A stretch of DNA of 64,000 bases, taken from Dioscorea cayenensis subsp. rotundata (taxonomy: Eukaryota; Streptophyta; Magnoliopsida; Dioscoreales; Dioscoreaceae). Location: positions 26,163,016 to 26,227,015 of the forward strand of contig NC_052475.1 in assembly GCF_009730915.1 (NCBI RefSeq), given 5' to 3'. The translations under genes were made by a program, and so were the position numbers. Positions 28,219 through 40,159 of this stretch are shown piece by piece. Position 1 is the first letter of the stretch, and every line of letters begins with the position of its first letter. The notes beneath the pieces are model-generated. The model made no database searches and was not told the origin of the DNA. It saw only the letters and a list, made by a program, of their open reading frames with translations.

Positions 28219-31200
28219 ATGGCCGGTGAAACCATGCGAGCCGTCCTCTATAATGGCTACGGCGCCGGCGCTTCGGGGCTCAAAGTAAGTGCCGGAGACC
28301 CTTGTGGATCCTCTTTACTTCTTGTTAGTTTTGGAAAATTTTTGGTTGTGTGTAGTTTGAGAGATTTGAGAATTTCCTTGTGAATTGTGATGATGCTTGG
28401 AAAAAAATTGCTTCTTTGTGGGATAAGAAAGAATGAAGAAGATTTGAACCCTTATGTGGATTTTCAAAGTAAGGTGTTCAGTTGAGGAATTTGGTTGTGT
28501 GTTTGACGATTCATGAGTGGGACTTGGCTCCATAGCTGAACAGTGTGCAGATCTGTGGGACTCTGTCTTGTTTGCAACCTTGAGAATTTGTTGGTTTAGA
28601 ACATCTTTTATAGAAGTGAATTTTGAGGTTTGTTGGGATTTTGGGCGTATTATGTTTCATTTTGCTTGGTATGATTTTGTAATTGAATCTTTACTTTGGG
28701 GTTTTCTGTTTGTGAATTTGTTTATAAGATAAATTCTTATGCTTTTACCTTTTTCAAGTATATTTTTCTTTTTAGGATCATATTTAAATTTTGTTATTTC
28801 CCCCAAATTAAAATTTACAGGGTCATAAGAATGGTTTCCATGTGGTTTATCCACCTTTTCAAAAAATAAATAAATAAATAAATAAATAAATAAGAATGGT
28901 TTCCCTGTGGCCCTGATTTTATCCAGGAACTGATGTTGTTGACTTAGAAGATAGTAGTGCTACTAATTCCTTTTTGTCTGATTTCAGTATCAAAATTGTA
29001 GCTTTTGGTCAATTGGCCACTAACTTTGAAGTATAACTAGTTTTCTCAAACCTCCTCTGTGTGATGGAGTTTTTCTAAATGATTTTCTTTGTTGATTTAT
29101 TGATAAAGCACCAGTACTCTATGCTCAGTATTGGTTCTGTATGAAGTTTATTAAATCAAGTTCCAAATAGGAGTTGGTATCCTCGTCCAAGCCTTTTTCC
29201 TAATTGGATGGATCTGCTATCACTCGCAAGTCAAGATTAATAGGGTATTTGGTGGGGAACAAGCATTTTTTTGGACCAAATTAACAACTGTGCCAGCTCC
29301 TTATCAGTGATAGATATGAATGAGAACAAAGCTAGTGTCACACATGTTAGGAGCTCTTATGGCTAATTACCATGCATCTTACTTTCCCATATTTCCCAAT
29401 TTATTCCGTTTAAAACATGAAAAGAAATCTCCATGCCCTAGGTCAATCAAAGACCATTTTTCTAGTTCAGTCAATAACTTTTTTTATGATCGTCCATGCA
29501 AATTGTTTATTAACACCTTACTTATTGGAAATTCTATTCATTTCAGCATGTTGAGATTCCTGTTCCTTCACCTAAGAAAGATGAGATCTTGTTAAAAGTG
29601 GAAGCAGCATCTTTGAATCCAGTTGATTGGAAAATTCAGGATGGCGCTCTGAGGCCGCTCTTTCCTCCAAAATTTCCATTTGTACCAGGTGATGCTTTTA
29701 TGCTTTCACTATATATTTTTAAAAAATTGAGATGGTCCTTATGATTATTGCTACTAGAAAAATAAAGTGTTGCCTAAATGCATGGTGAACTTTCCATCTC
29801 TCTAGTATCATTTGATGTTTGATGCTTTGAAACCGTTTTATAAATAATAAATATCATGCACAATAGCATATTTCTCATCCTTATAAAATTTGAAATACAA
29901 TTGTATCCTTAAATTATTTTTTGGCGTGCTTTATGGTGGGAATATATTTGATCTGTAACATTAAAAATACTTTGCTTCCTGTAAAGTGTCGGCAGCATAA
30001 AGTTCTTGCTTTGTTTGATTTTAATTAATTTATTTGGAGCACTGGTAAGGACATTACAAACTAAATTTGGTGTCACCTTTTTGGCAAACAGTCATTGATG
30101 TAGCAGGAGAGGTTGTTGGTGTTGGTACCGGAGTAAAGTCATTTAAACCTGGTGAAAAAGTTGTATCTTTGCTTAACTTTCGGGTAAGTGCTTCAAGTAT
30201 TGGTTGGTACTGATATTCAATTTACAGCTTTAACTGCTATCCTTTGTTAGGTTTGTCAACTTTCTTACCTTTTTTTTATTAGTTCCTAAGATATTTCCTA
30301 ACCATAATCCTAGGAAATAACTCAAACTTTCCAAGTTCTAGCTATAATGACTCAATCTTGTTTATCTGTCTCAGCTCCCATATTTTGCTGTAAAGCTTTT
30401 AAAATAAATCTTCGGTCCAGGCTTAGTTGTTATTTGTTCAGCTACTGCCTAATTTTGACCCACCCTGCTTACCTAGGCTATATCGATTCATTTATTTCCA
30501 ATTTTAGCACTATTTATTTTCTCCAAATGCTTCTCTGCCTCTCTGGGTGTTTACCTCCATTAGTATTGTCCTCAGCTCGTTTCTGCTCTCCTGTTATGTC
30601 TTTGCTTCTGTTTATTTCTCAGTGTCTAGTAAATGTTAAGTTTTCCAGACCTCAGCTCATCGCATGTAAATATGTATCCCAGTTAATAAATTCGTCAGCT
30701 TCATCGAATTGGAGAAACATAATCCTTTATGTGTTTAATCATTCGATGTCTTTGTAACTGATCATTGCATGTTGCAAGGCTTCACTATTATGCCCCCGCT
30801 TAATTCTTCGCCATATAATGATTCTATGTGTTCTCAAGTGTGTTGAAGTTACACAAAGTACAGATCTATTTTATGTCCTGTTGCTTTATGTGCCACATGA
30901 AGGATAAGGTTCAAGCTACGGAAATTAAGTGTCAAAGCTATCTAGGTTGAGTATATATTTCATGTGAATTTTCTCATTATGAATTTTCACGATATTTATT
31001 ACTGCCAGAAAGGAGGTGGCCTTGCTGAATATGCTATTGCTGAAGAGAGTTTAACAGTAACAAGGCCCCCAGAAGTATCCCCAGCTGAGGGTGCCGGCCT
31101 ACCCATAGCTGCTCTCACTGCTCTCCAGGCATTAAAGACTGTAGGAATCAAATTTGACGGCGCCAGTAATGCTGCAAATATTCTGATAACCGCTGCCTCT

Positions 31201-31695
31201 GGTGGTGTTGGTCACTATGCAGTCCAATTAGCAAAACTAGGGAATTCTCATGTTACAGCCACATGTGGTGCTCGGAATGTAGAGCTTGTGAAGAGTTTGG
31301 GTGCTGATGAGGTGCTGGATTACAAGACCCCAGAAGGAGCAAGCTTGAAGAGCCCATCAGGAAAGAAATATGATTCTGTCATTCACTGTACAACGGGTAT
31401 TGGTTGGTCTGTCTTTGAACAAAACCTCAATGCTAATGGAATGGTTATTGACATAACTCCCACTCTCTGGAGCACAATTAGTTACGTCTTCAGTAAGCTG
31501 ACTTTTGCAAAGAAACAGCTTGTGCCACTGCTTTTGAGTCCAAAGAAAGAAGACATGGAATTTCTAGTTGATTTGGTGAAAGAAGGGAAGCTGAAAGCAT
31601 TGGTGGATTCAAAGCATCCACTGAACAAAGCTGAGGATGCCTGGGCTAAGATCATGGGTGGCCATGCTACCGGAAAGGTTATTGTAGAAATGTGA
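28219..31695 (+). CDS. ceQORH-like NADPH-dependent quinone/oxylipin reductase, copy A
   Basis: Zinc-free medium-chain dehydrogenase/reductase close to Arabidopsis chloroplast envelope quinone oxidoreductase homologue. The known ceQORH reduces alpha,beta-unsaturated oxylipin ketols and enters the plastid without a cleaved transit peptide. Exons 28219-28284, 29547-29688, 30092-30183 and 31009-31695 keep phase and give 328 residues (Arabidopsis protein 329). Exon 1 is MAGETMRAVLYNGYGAGASG, exon 2 carries SLNPVDWKIQDG, and exon 3 carries DVAGEVVGVG. Exon 4 holds the NADPH-binding AASGGVGHYAVQLAKL, ATCGARNVELVKSLGADEVLDYK, and the C terminus GHATGKVIVEM. No N-terminal presequence is seen, as in the family. 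It is the first of a tandem triplet. Confidence 0.94.
28825..28910 (+). repeat. Tiny retroposon-like insertion with 21-bp flanking repeats
   Basis: In intron 1 of copy A, a 21-bp string starting ATAAGAATGGTTTCC occurs at 28825-28845 and 28890-28910 with one mismatch. Between them are 44 bases ending in an (AAAT)n tail. This is the form of a very short, A-tailed retroposed insert with its target-site duplication. A simple slippage duplication is the alternative. Confidence 0.5.
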
Positions 31696-32136
31696 GCAAA
31701 TTTACTACTTTTCCAGGCCTCTCTGTTTCATGTTATGTGTGTGAATTGGAAATGAGTATGTGATATGTGACTGATGCTATTAAATATTAAAAAATAAAAA
31801 CTTCTGCATAAATCTCCCTGTAAATTATGTCTTGCATGCTCTTATATATCATCTCATCTATATGCCTTTATTGCTGAGGTTCATCCTAAGAAAATGAGTT
31901 GAAATAACAATTGAGAGTTTTTTTTGTGCGGGCGGAAAGAGATGAGGTTTTGTGGGGTTGTGCATGTGACTATGCATTTATCCCATACGTTTCTATTATT
32001 ATTATTATTATTATTTTAGTAGTAGTAGTAGTAGTAGTAGTACTAGTAGTTGGAGCTCATGGTCATGGATGGTAATAGGAACCAAATACAAGTTTTGTAG
32101 CTCTCTTTATACGCCTCTCTGTGTAGCTCTGTTCTG
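31696..32136. other. Spacer between ceQORH-like copies A and B
   Basis: 3' UTR of copy A, then an adjoining (TTA)n and (TAG)n microsatellite near 31995-32050, then the promoter side of the dead copy B. No separate gene is visible. Confidence 0.6.
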
Positions 32137-33985
32137 ATGGCCAGCCAAACCATGGACGCTGTTCAGTATGATAGCTATGGTGGCAGCGCCCCCGGACTCA
32201 ATATGAGTGCCACTTGTGAACTCTCTTTGCATCTTATTGGTTATGTGATTTGAGAGATTTAAAATTTTCTATGCCGTGATGCTTTGGTTGCTGCCGTTTC
32301 AAGAAATTGTTGGGAGATTTAAGACGTTTTGACTCTTTTGAGAAGTTTCAAGCTTAACTCATATTTTTTCCTGAGTGGTGGTTGACTTGTGTCTGTCATT
32401 TCGCTTGTAACTTCAAGAATTATTAGATTAGATTTTTTTTTATTTTTCTTTAAATTGCTTTCTCATTTCATGTTCCTAGAGTATATTAAGAAAGAGAATT
32501 TGGTTTGTTGTCATGGTCATCATGTATTGTTGGTTTCGTTTTAAATGTATGTGTTTGTAATTGAAACTTTGCTTTTACTTTTTTTGCAATCAAAATACTA
32601 CCTTGACTGGACTACCTTGATAACTTAGTTTAATTTGTAATACAATGGAGTACTCACGTTGCTTTATTTTGTGTTGGAAAAACTTCAGCTTTTTGATCAA
32701 AGAAATAATTTTGGCATTTTGGCTTGAAACCCTCTGCAGATATACTTCCATTCTGACTATTTTGTGCTTCCAAGTGTATTTAATTTCCAAGTCTGTTGAG
32801 GAAGAGAATTTGGTCCATTGCTTATTTTCTTTGTATGATTTTGCAATTGGAACTCTAATTTTACTTGTTTAACAATGAAAGTGATACCTTGTTTATTTGA
32901 CTAATTTTGTTCCAGCATCTTGATCTTGCTCACATTTCTTGTTTTCAAGAATTGATCTTTGACTTAGAACATTTATTGATGCTTGTGGAGCCACATTTAC
33001 AAAAGTCTACATTTATTGTTTAAAAATCAAAGTTGATCTTTGACCTGAAAATTATTGAGTGCTTTTGGAGTCACCACATTTCTAAAAGTCTTGCCAAACC
33101 GAAAAAGTATTATCAACATTTAATTGTTATTTATCTATCAGTTATTGACTGTCTACTTTTTTTTTTTAAGGGAAAATGTGTTCATTTCAGCGTGTTGAGA
33201 TTACTGTACTTTTTCGAAGAAATATCAGATATTGTTGAAAGTGGAAACTGGAGCCATTAATGATTTTCTTGCCACCTACCTGATCGGCAAATTCAGAAAA
33301 AGGTATATTACTGACTTTTCTTGCCTCCAAAGTTTCCATTTGTACCAGGTGATGCTTTTCATTCCTGCACATCATATCTGGGAGTAAAAATTAAGTAGCA
33401 TATACCTGAATTCAATAGTTTATTTTTATGTTCTTTTGTGAAGTTTTCCTCTGCTTGCAAATTAAATTGAAGCATTCTTATCTCATTAAATTCTCTGACA
33501 CAAATTTGCACATATTGATGATCAAATTTTAAGATTGAGAAACAATTGCAAATACTAAATTTATATTCACAGCAGTCTACTTTCTTAAGACCAGATGATA
33601 TTTTTCTGCTGTATAAATGCTTTGTTACCTGTGAAGTATAGAAAACTTGATATCTTTGTTGTAGATTTCCTTCCATTTAGTGAATTTAAATTTGCTACTC
33701 TGTAAATAGAAACGCAGAATAAGACTGATACATTTCTTTGGCACAATAACATATCCATTTCGATGTCATTACTTGCACTGTCTTTGAATCAGACCTCAAA
33801 TGCTCTAACGCAAAGGTGGTGGACTGTAAACAGTTCCACTTTAAAGAAACTTTCTGCCGATAATGTCTGTGTTTCCAAAGAAAAAATACACGGAATTTCT
33901 GGTTGATTTGGTGAAAGAAAGAAAATAAGTGGATCAAAACATTTAAATAGCCATGCTACTGAAGAAGGTTATTGTATACATGTGA
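32137..33985 (+). pseudogene. Decayed ceQORH-like copy B
   Basis: A dead middle copy of the flanking reductase genes. Exon 1 survives almost whole (MASQTMDAVQYDSYGG, 32137-32202), but the splice donor is now ATGAGT instead of GTGAGT. An exon 2 remnant at 33191-33348 keeps the CGTGTTGAGATTAC start and CCATTTGTACCAGGT end, with a scrambled centre. The intron sequence before exon 3 is recognisable to about 33743. Exon 3 and the 5' half of exon 4, including the NADPH site, are missing. A fragment of exon 4 (about 33775-33985) ends with a trace of the GHATGKV tail. It matches copy C better than copy A (for example CAGTTCCACTTTAAAGAAA), so it split off with copy C. Intron 1 also carries small internal duplications (about 32945-33090). 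Confidence 0.9.
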
Positions 33986-34400
33986 GCTACATGTAGGACT
34001 TCTCCAAGTCTGTTTATGCTATGTATGTACAGTTTGATACAATAATGTGTAATGCGAGTTCTGATATAAGAGAGAAAAATTAAAACTTTTACGGTTACCT
34101 TTGTTCGAAATTTTTAGTTGCTTGTAGTCTTCGTTGTACCAGGATTTCTATGTATCTTAGCACAAGGATGGAAATGTATATGTATATATATAAATTGTAG
34201 TGTTTGTCTTGCATGTATGCTCTATGGCTATAAATATATTTTTTTTTAACTATGGCTGTAGATTATTGTTTTAGTATCAGGTAGTTGCAGTAGTACAAGA
34301 GCAAGAGCCATTAATGATTTTTAAAATTTAGTTTATTATTATTATTATTTGAAAATATGAATAGTTACATTTATTAAAAGAAAAAAACAAAAAACATGGG
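33986..34400. other. Spacer after pseudogene B
   Basis: AT-rich spacer with an (ATT)n run near 34333-34349. No gene is visible. Confidence 0.5.
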
Positions 34401-34860
34401 AAAATAACAAAAGAGGTACAGTACATATGAAGAAGAAGAAGTGAAGAACAACAATAACAATAGAAAACCACCCCCTTGGAAAAGACATCCCTTGAGTGGA
34501 TTAGAACAAATCCGTCAATAACTAGTGAGAGCTCAAATAATCTGTCGCTTCTCTAGGATCCCTCTTTCCATCAACTCAAGGCCTCAAAAGTGTAAGCTAT
34601 ATTTTATAGTAGCCATGCCATTCTCCAATTTTTGCTCTTTTTTTTAGTCTTTAGAGTTTAGAGCTGTATTAAACAAAAATAATAATAATAATATATGATC
34701 AATTTTTAGAACAATTGACATATGTAGAAGGAGTTTAGCATTAAAAATACACACATTATGCTTATTCCAAACATTCTAAATTGTAGCTCTGGTTATGAAA
34801 TTGTAGGTCTCCCTAATTGTTGTCTCTCCTTTTTGATGTAAAAAAAAAAAATACTGTTAC
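34401..34860 (-). mobile_element. LINE-like relic (3' part of ORF2)
   Basis: On the minus strand at about 34700-34840, a degraded frame reads FITRATI then NVWNKHNVCIFNAKLLL. This resembles the C-terminal region after the reverse transcriptase of plant L1-type LINEs, where a W.IW..RN..IF pattern is usual. The lower-coordinate side is A/T-rich, with TAA repeats on that strand as expected for a 3' tail. Only a short stretch is recognisable, so the call is tentative. Confidence 0.4.
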
Positions 34861-35256
34861 TCCTCAATTGTACAACATTTTCCACTTTACTCTCTTCATT
34901 TGACATGAACTTAAAAAATAAAAAATTAAAAAAAAATGGGACGTCACTGCCTTCCTACATCAGCACTAGTGTCAGGTAAATTTGTAAATTTGATTTTGGA
35001 TATGTAAAAAAATTATTAACCTAATAAGGCCTTGCTTGGAGAGAAAGAACATCAGCATCTTGTTTTCTGTTTTTTTCTTGGAGAAACATCAACATCTTGT
35101 TATCTAGAGAAGAATTAATCAGGACTAATTTAGTCATTTTACTTAAACAATTGGCCACCGTGGCCTAAAAACAAATCACGTAGCATACTTTCCCACAACA
35201 CAACGCTGTTCATTTCTCATCCACTCCCTCATTCTCTCGTCGGCAGTTTTGCTCCG
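34861..35256. other. Promoter-side spacer of copy C
   Basis: No gene. A CACGTAG string near 35176 is the only ACGT-core motif noticed upstream of copy C. I saw no clear TATA box at the expected distance. Confidence 0.4.
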
Positions 35257-38200
35257 ATGGCCAGTAAAATCATGCGCGCTGTTTGGTATGATAGCTATGG
35301 CGGTGGCGCCGCCGGCCTCAAAGTGAGTGCTGGAGACCCTTGCAATTTCTCTATGAATTCTCTGTTCATCTCATCAGTTATCTTTCTATCTGTGATTGCT
35401 TGTAGTTTCAGTGATTTTTAAGGTTTTCTTTGTTGTGATCCAAGAAGGATAATGGGAGATCTCTTGTTGTTTGCTTTTTCTTTTAAGATTGGATTATTTG
35501 TCAAGGTGCTCAATTGTGAAATTTTGGGGGTATTTCTTTTGATGATTTTTGGGTGAGAATTGAAATGTGTGAATTTTTGAGCTGAGAAATTTTCCTAGAG
35601 AGTTGATGTTAGGGATTTCGTTTGCAACCTTAAAACATTGTTAAATGGCTCGTCTTTCTCATGCTTCTATGTGTATTAGTTTTCAAGTTTATTAATTGGA
35701 TTATGTATTGTAATTGGTGTTTCATTTGCTTGTATGCTTTTGTAATCGAAACTCTACTTTTACCTTTTCTTTTTCTATGATCAAAATGACATCTTGCTTG
35801 TGTTGCTGCTTCGTTTTTTTAATTAATATTTTTTTTATAAATCTTACTCAGGATTATTGTTTAATCTCAAGAGCTTGCTTCTATGTGAAAGTTAGTTGGC
35901 CAAGTGAGCATTGTGCTTTTAGATCCAGATTTAATTATCATTGCTTGTTGTGTTGCATAAATGGTTTTTGTGGGGATGCTGTTTCTTTCTTTCTTTTTCT
36001 CTGTCTTTTTCTCTGTGATGACAATTTAAACATGGACAGTTTGTTATTTGTTTACTAATTATTAGTTTTAATTTTTTATTGATGCTTTATTTATTGGAAA
36101 ATGTGTTCACTTCAGCATGTTGAGGTTCCTATACCTTCACCTAAGAAAGATCAGATATTGTTGAAAGTGGAAGCTGCAGCTTTGAATCCTATTGATTTGA
36201 AAATTCAGAAAGGCATAGCGCGACCAATCTTGCCTCCAAAATTTCCATTTATACCAGGTGAAACTTTTCATTCCTGCGCTACATATTTAAGTTGGTTTTT
36301 GTGGATTTTCTAACTCTAGAATGGAAACATTACCTAGCGTAGGACTAAATTTAATATTTTGTATTCTCTTTTTTAGTCAAAATGGAGATTGAACAGCTCT
36401 CCTCTTTTTTAATTCTCTGTCACAAATTGTATGTTCAGATGTCCAAATTTTTAGATTCGCAAGTAATGATAAATGCTAAATCTTCGTATTCATTAGTGGA
36501 TCTTTTTTCCATATGAGACTTGAAATTTGTAGATAACTGTTTTCTCAATCTGTTTTTTCTTGACTCCTTGACTCTAATAATATCTTCCTGTGTAAATGAT
36601 CTGCTTTCTGTAGAGGATAACAGCCTGATGTCCTAATGTATTTTCTTCAATTTGATGAATTTAAATTTAAATTTGGAACTCTTAAACAACAATACAAAAC
36701 ATGGCTGATATCACTTCTTTGGCACACAGTTACTGATGTAGCAGGAGAGGTCGTTGAGGTTGGTCCTGGAGCTAATAGATTTAAACCTGGTGACAAAGTT
36801 GTATCTATGGTCAGCTATATGGTAAGTATTTCAGGTTTTTACTTGTATTGTCTTCCCATTTTTTGCTCCAACTTAAGTCACTAAAAAAAAAATTTGTGAT
36901 CATTCTTGCCTTTTTCAATTACGTTCTAGATATTGCTTAAGGAAACACGTCCAACTTGCTTAGCTAGGCTATAATGCTTCAATCTTTTTACTTTCCTTGA
37001 GCCATGTATTTTCATGTATTGCTTGTAGAAGTCCCATGTTAACTTTGAGGCTAACTGCTTGACTATTCTAGACTACTATTAAGTCGCCTTTTAGCATTGA
37101 AAATTTTTCCTTGCTCTGAGTGCTTCTATATAGCATGTCTTGTAGACGTGGCTCTCTGATTAAATGGTTTCTTTATTTTTGTTCACATTTTTCTTTTTCA
37201 TTATGTAGTTTGGGTTACCAAACTAACTCAACTGTCATTATAAGGTATTGAATATCAGTATACGGATCTTTTAAAGTTCTAAACAATATCTAACAGCTCA
37301 TGGAATAAATTGGTTCCTAATTATTGTTTATAGGCAATGTAGGAGGCCACCATCATTTCATATTGATGGATTGGAGCATTATAAATACCTTCTTGTTTCC
37401 ATGCTATGTAATTGATGCTGATCGCTGAAGGCTCTATTGTTTTTTTCTGCAGACCTCTGGTTTGAGTTTTTCACTATCACTTACCCGTGCAACTTAATTT
37501 TCTTCATTGACTTGGGATTATAATCCATCTTGACATTATGATATATTAACTAACAAATAACATGTGATCTCCTTTCATTATAATTTTATATGGAAATGCT
37601 ACAACAATGTTGCTTTGATGTTTGTACTTGTATTTTAAATTTCATTCCAATTGTATCATTATACTTCTGGGCAATAACACTTACTGCCAGAAAGGAGGTG
37701 GCCTTGCTGAGTATGCTGTTGCTGGAGAAGCTCTAACAGTAACAAGGCCTCCCGAAGTATCCCCAGCTGAGGGTGCTGGCCTACCTATTGCCGCTCTCAC
37801 GGCCCTCCAGGCACTGAAAACCACAGGGATCAATTTTGACGGCACCAGTAAATCCTCAAACGTTCTGATAACTGCCGCTTCTGGTGGTGTGGGGCACTAT
37901 GCAGTCCAATTGGCGAAACTTGCCAACTCTCATGTTACTGCCACATGCGGTGCTCGAAATGTAGAGCTTGTGAAGAGTTTGGGTGCAGACGAGGTGCTGG
38001 ACTACAAGACCCCAGAAGGGGCAAGTTTGAAGAGTCCATCAGGAAAGAAGTATGATTCTGTTGTTCACTGTACGATTGGCATCAGTTGGTCCATCTTTGA
38101 ACCAAACCTCAATGCTAATGCAAAGGTTGTGGATATAACTCCTACTCCTTGGACTATAATCAGTTCCACTTTGAAGAAGCTTACTTTTCCCAAGAAACAG

Positions 38201-38377
38201 CTTGTGCCAATGTTTGTGTCTCCTAAGAAAGAAGACATGGAATTTCTAGTTGAATTGGTGAAAGAAGGGAAGCTGAAAACATTGGTGGATTCTAAGCACT
38301 CATTTAGCAAGGCTGAGGAGGCCTGGGCAAAGCTCATGGATGGCCATGCTACTGGTAAGGTAATTATAGAAATGTAA
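35257..38377 (+). CDS. ceQORH-like NADPH-dependent quinone/oxylipin reductase, copy C
   Basis: Second intact member of the triplet, with the same four-exon structure as copy A and identical exon lengths: 35257-35322, 36116-36257, 36730-36821 and 37691-38377, 328 residues. It starts MASKIMRAVWYDSYGGGAAG. Exon 2 has ALNPIDLKIQKG, where copy A and Arabidopsis ceQORH have NPVDWKIQ. Exon 3 has DVAGEVVEVG. Exon 4 has the NADPH-binding AASGGVGHYAVQLAKLANS and ends GHATGKVIIEM. Membership of the zinc-free MDR family and reduction of reactive carbonyl or quinone substrates are inferred from ceQORH. The Trp-to-Leu change in the NPxDWK motif, which lies near the substrate pocket in related reductases, may mark changed substrate use. 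Confidence 0.93.
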
Positions 38378-38559
38378 GCCAAATGCATACGGTTATTGGA
38401 GATTGATGATGAGTGTTCTATGTAAAATATGTATGGTGTGAATAAGAGTGCGTTGCAGTTATCACTGGATTGATTTCAGACATGCAGTGTATGATTTGTG
38501 GGTTATGCTGTTTAATCAAATTATATTTGTGTTGGATAATCATCTCTTTTTTTAATCCC

Positions 38560-38564
38560 CATTC

Positions 38565-38595
<31 letters not shown>

Positions 38596-38600
38596 GCTTT
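38560..38600. repeat. (TA)n microsatellite between convergent genes
   Basis: A TA run of about 28 bases lies between the convergent 3' ends of reductase copy C and the first glycosyltransferase. Confidence 0.9.
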
Positions 38601-38652
38601 GTTTATCATTAAATAGGAAAATGAAAACATTCTTGTTAATCTTCAAGCATCA

Positions 38653-40044
38653 TCAAACAACACAAGGCTTAACCATTTCCTTCAACTCTTCCACTAACCT
38701 AGTCATGAACATCCCCTGCACCTTCTCATCCACCAAGAACTCCTTCCACTTCCTCTTCCTCTCCTTTACCTTATCATCCTCCATCACCTTCGTTACAGCA
38801 TCCCTAACTCCCTCTCTGGTGAACATCCCATTTTCTCCATCCCTCTCCACCTCCACTCCCACCCCAAGATCTCCGGCGAGCAACGCCGAATTCAAGAACT
38901 GGTCTCCAAACTGCGGCAACATCACCAATCCACACTCAGACACCATCCCTTCCATCAACGAGTTCCTTCCACAGTGACAAATAAAACAACCCACACTCTT
39001 GTGGCTCAGCATCTGCTGCTGCTGCACCCACCCTACGTGCACTATCCCCCTCCCCTTCACCCTCTCCTCCAACCCTTCCGGCACCTTCTTCTTCAACAAT
39101 TCCTCCGGGTTTCCCTCGGTGTCGCCTTTCGGCAAGTTGATCATTACTATGAATGGTAACCCAACCATTTCCAGTCCAAGAAGTAGTTCTTTGATACTAT
39201 CATCGCTGAGGATGGCCTCAGTCCCCAGTGCACAGTACACCACTGAACCGGCTTCAAACTTCTGTAACCATCCTTCCCAGTGACTCTCTAGCTCACCTAT
39301 TGCCGGTTCCGGCACAACCGGGCCGGCGAGTAGCACTGGCTTATTGAACTCTGACTTCACGTAGTTAATATAAGGGCCTTCCATTTCCATGCAACACATC
39401 ATGATGATTGCGTCGCTGGAATCCATACAACTCACCACGCGGTCATACACGCATGGCATTCCATTGAAGCTCTTGAAGATATAGGCGAAATCATTGGCCT
39501 GGTAGTTTGCAACTGTGGACATGGAGGACGTCGCCGGGAAGCCTGGTGGCGCCTTTGACATCTCTCCGGAGCATGACCGGCGTGATGGGACGGTGAGATA
39601 GGCTGTGGAGACTGAACTGAAAGTAGAGAAGAAGAGTGCTTTCACACCGAGCGGACGCGCTATCGATGGCATCCATGGGTGAGCGAACTCGTACACGATG
39701 GCGTTTGGACGGTGGTGAGTGAGCAGCTCGGTGACGTCGGGCTTAGTGAGGTCTACGGCGCGTTTGAGGAGCTCAGCCATGGCCGGGGTGGATTCGGAGG
39801 TGGACTCGATGCCCGGAGGGAGGCCAGCGACGTGAGGGAGCTTGAGGGAAAGTATGGAGACGGTGGGGGAATCGGAAAGGAGTTTGGCAATGTGGGCTAC
39901 GTTGCCGGAGGAGGAGAGAAAGGTGATGCGAATGCCAGGGAATGCTGCGAGCTTGCGCGCAAGTTGGACGAAGGAGTTGATATGGCCGAAGGCGAGCCAG
40001 GGGTAGAGCATGAGATGGAGGTCTTCGTGGGTAGAGTGAGGCAT
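38653..40044 (-). CDS. Family-1 UDP-glycosyltransferase, group A (UGT79/91-like), copy 1
   Basis: Intronless GT-B enzyme of 463 residues that transfers sugar from a UDP-sugar to a small molecule. Group A enzymes (UGT79, UGT91, UGT94) usually extend a sugar already attached to a flavonoid or terpenoid, but the acceptor cannot be told here. N-terminal LAFGHINSF has the catalytic His at residue 21. The C-terminal PSPG box starts WVQQQQMLSHKSVGCF and runs through ICHCGRNSLMEG to LPQFGDQFLN. PSPG position 22, usually Trp (Phe in UGT79 types), is Arg here, and the terminal Gln is kept. The ATG sits in a leader shared with copy 2 (TTCGACAAAATGCC) and about 85 bp after a TATATATATA box (40130-40139). 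It is part of a tandem same-strand pair with copy 2. Confidence 0.94.
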   Translation of the reverse strand: MPHSTHEDLHLMLYPWLAFGHINSFVQLARKLAAFPGIRITFLSSSGNVAHIAKLLSDSPTVSILSLKLPHVAGLPPGIESTSESTPAMAELLKRAVDLTKPDVTELLTHHRPNAIVYEFAHPWMPSIARPLGVKALFFSTFSSVSTAYLTVPSRRSCSGEMSKAPPGFPATSSMSTVANYQANDFAYIFKSFNGMPCVYDRVVSCMDSSDAIIMMCCMEMEGPYINYVKSEFNKPVLLAGPVVPEPAIGELESHWEGWLQKFEAGSVVYCALGTEAILSDDSIKELLLGLEMVGLPFIVMINLPKGDTEGNPEELLKKKVPEGLEERVKGRGIVHVGWVQQQQMLSHKSVGCFICHCGRNSLMEGMVSECGLVMLPQFGDQFLNSALLAGDLGVGVEVERDGENGMFTREGVRDAVTKVMEDDKVKERKRKWKEFLVDEKVQGMFMTRLVEELKEMVKPCVV

Positions 40045-40129
40045 TTTGTCGAACAGGGTGTGTTGGTTGTGGTGGGCTCAGATGGTTGGGGCTTTCCGTC
40101 GAACACTTGGTTTGCATTATGGGACGGGA

Positions 40130-40139
40130 TATATATATA
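40130..40139 (-). promoter_or_regulatory. TATA box of UGT copy 1
   Basis: TATATATATA about 85 bp upstream of the ATG. UGT copy 2 has the same arrangement. Confidence 0.6.
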
Positions 40140-40159
40140 GGCACGTAGAGGAGCATCAT

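Noticed and set aside
30347-30757. 136-codon frame in intron 3 of reductase copy A
   Set aside because: No recognised motif, and the splice structure of the host gene accounts for this region as intron.
33250-34325. 17-bp match GAGCCATTAATGATTTT between the copy B exon 2 remnant and position ~34308
   Set aside because: Short and AT-rich; no flanking similarity or element ends, so chance is the simpler reading.
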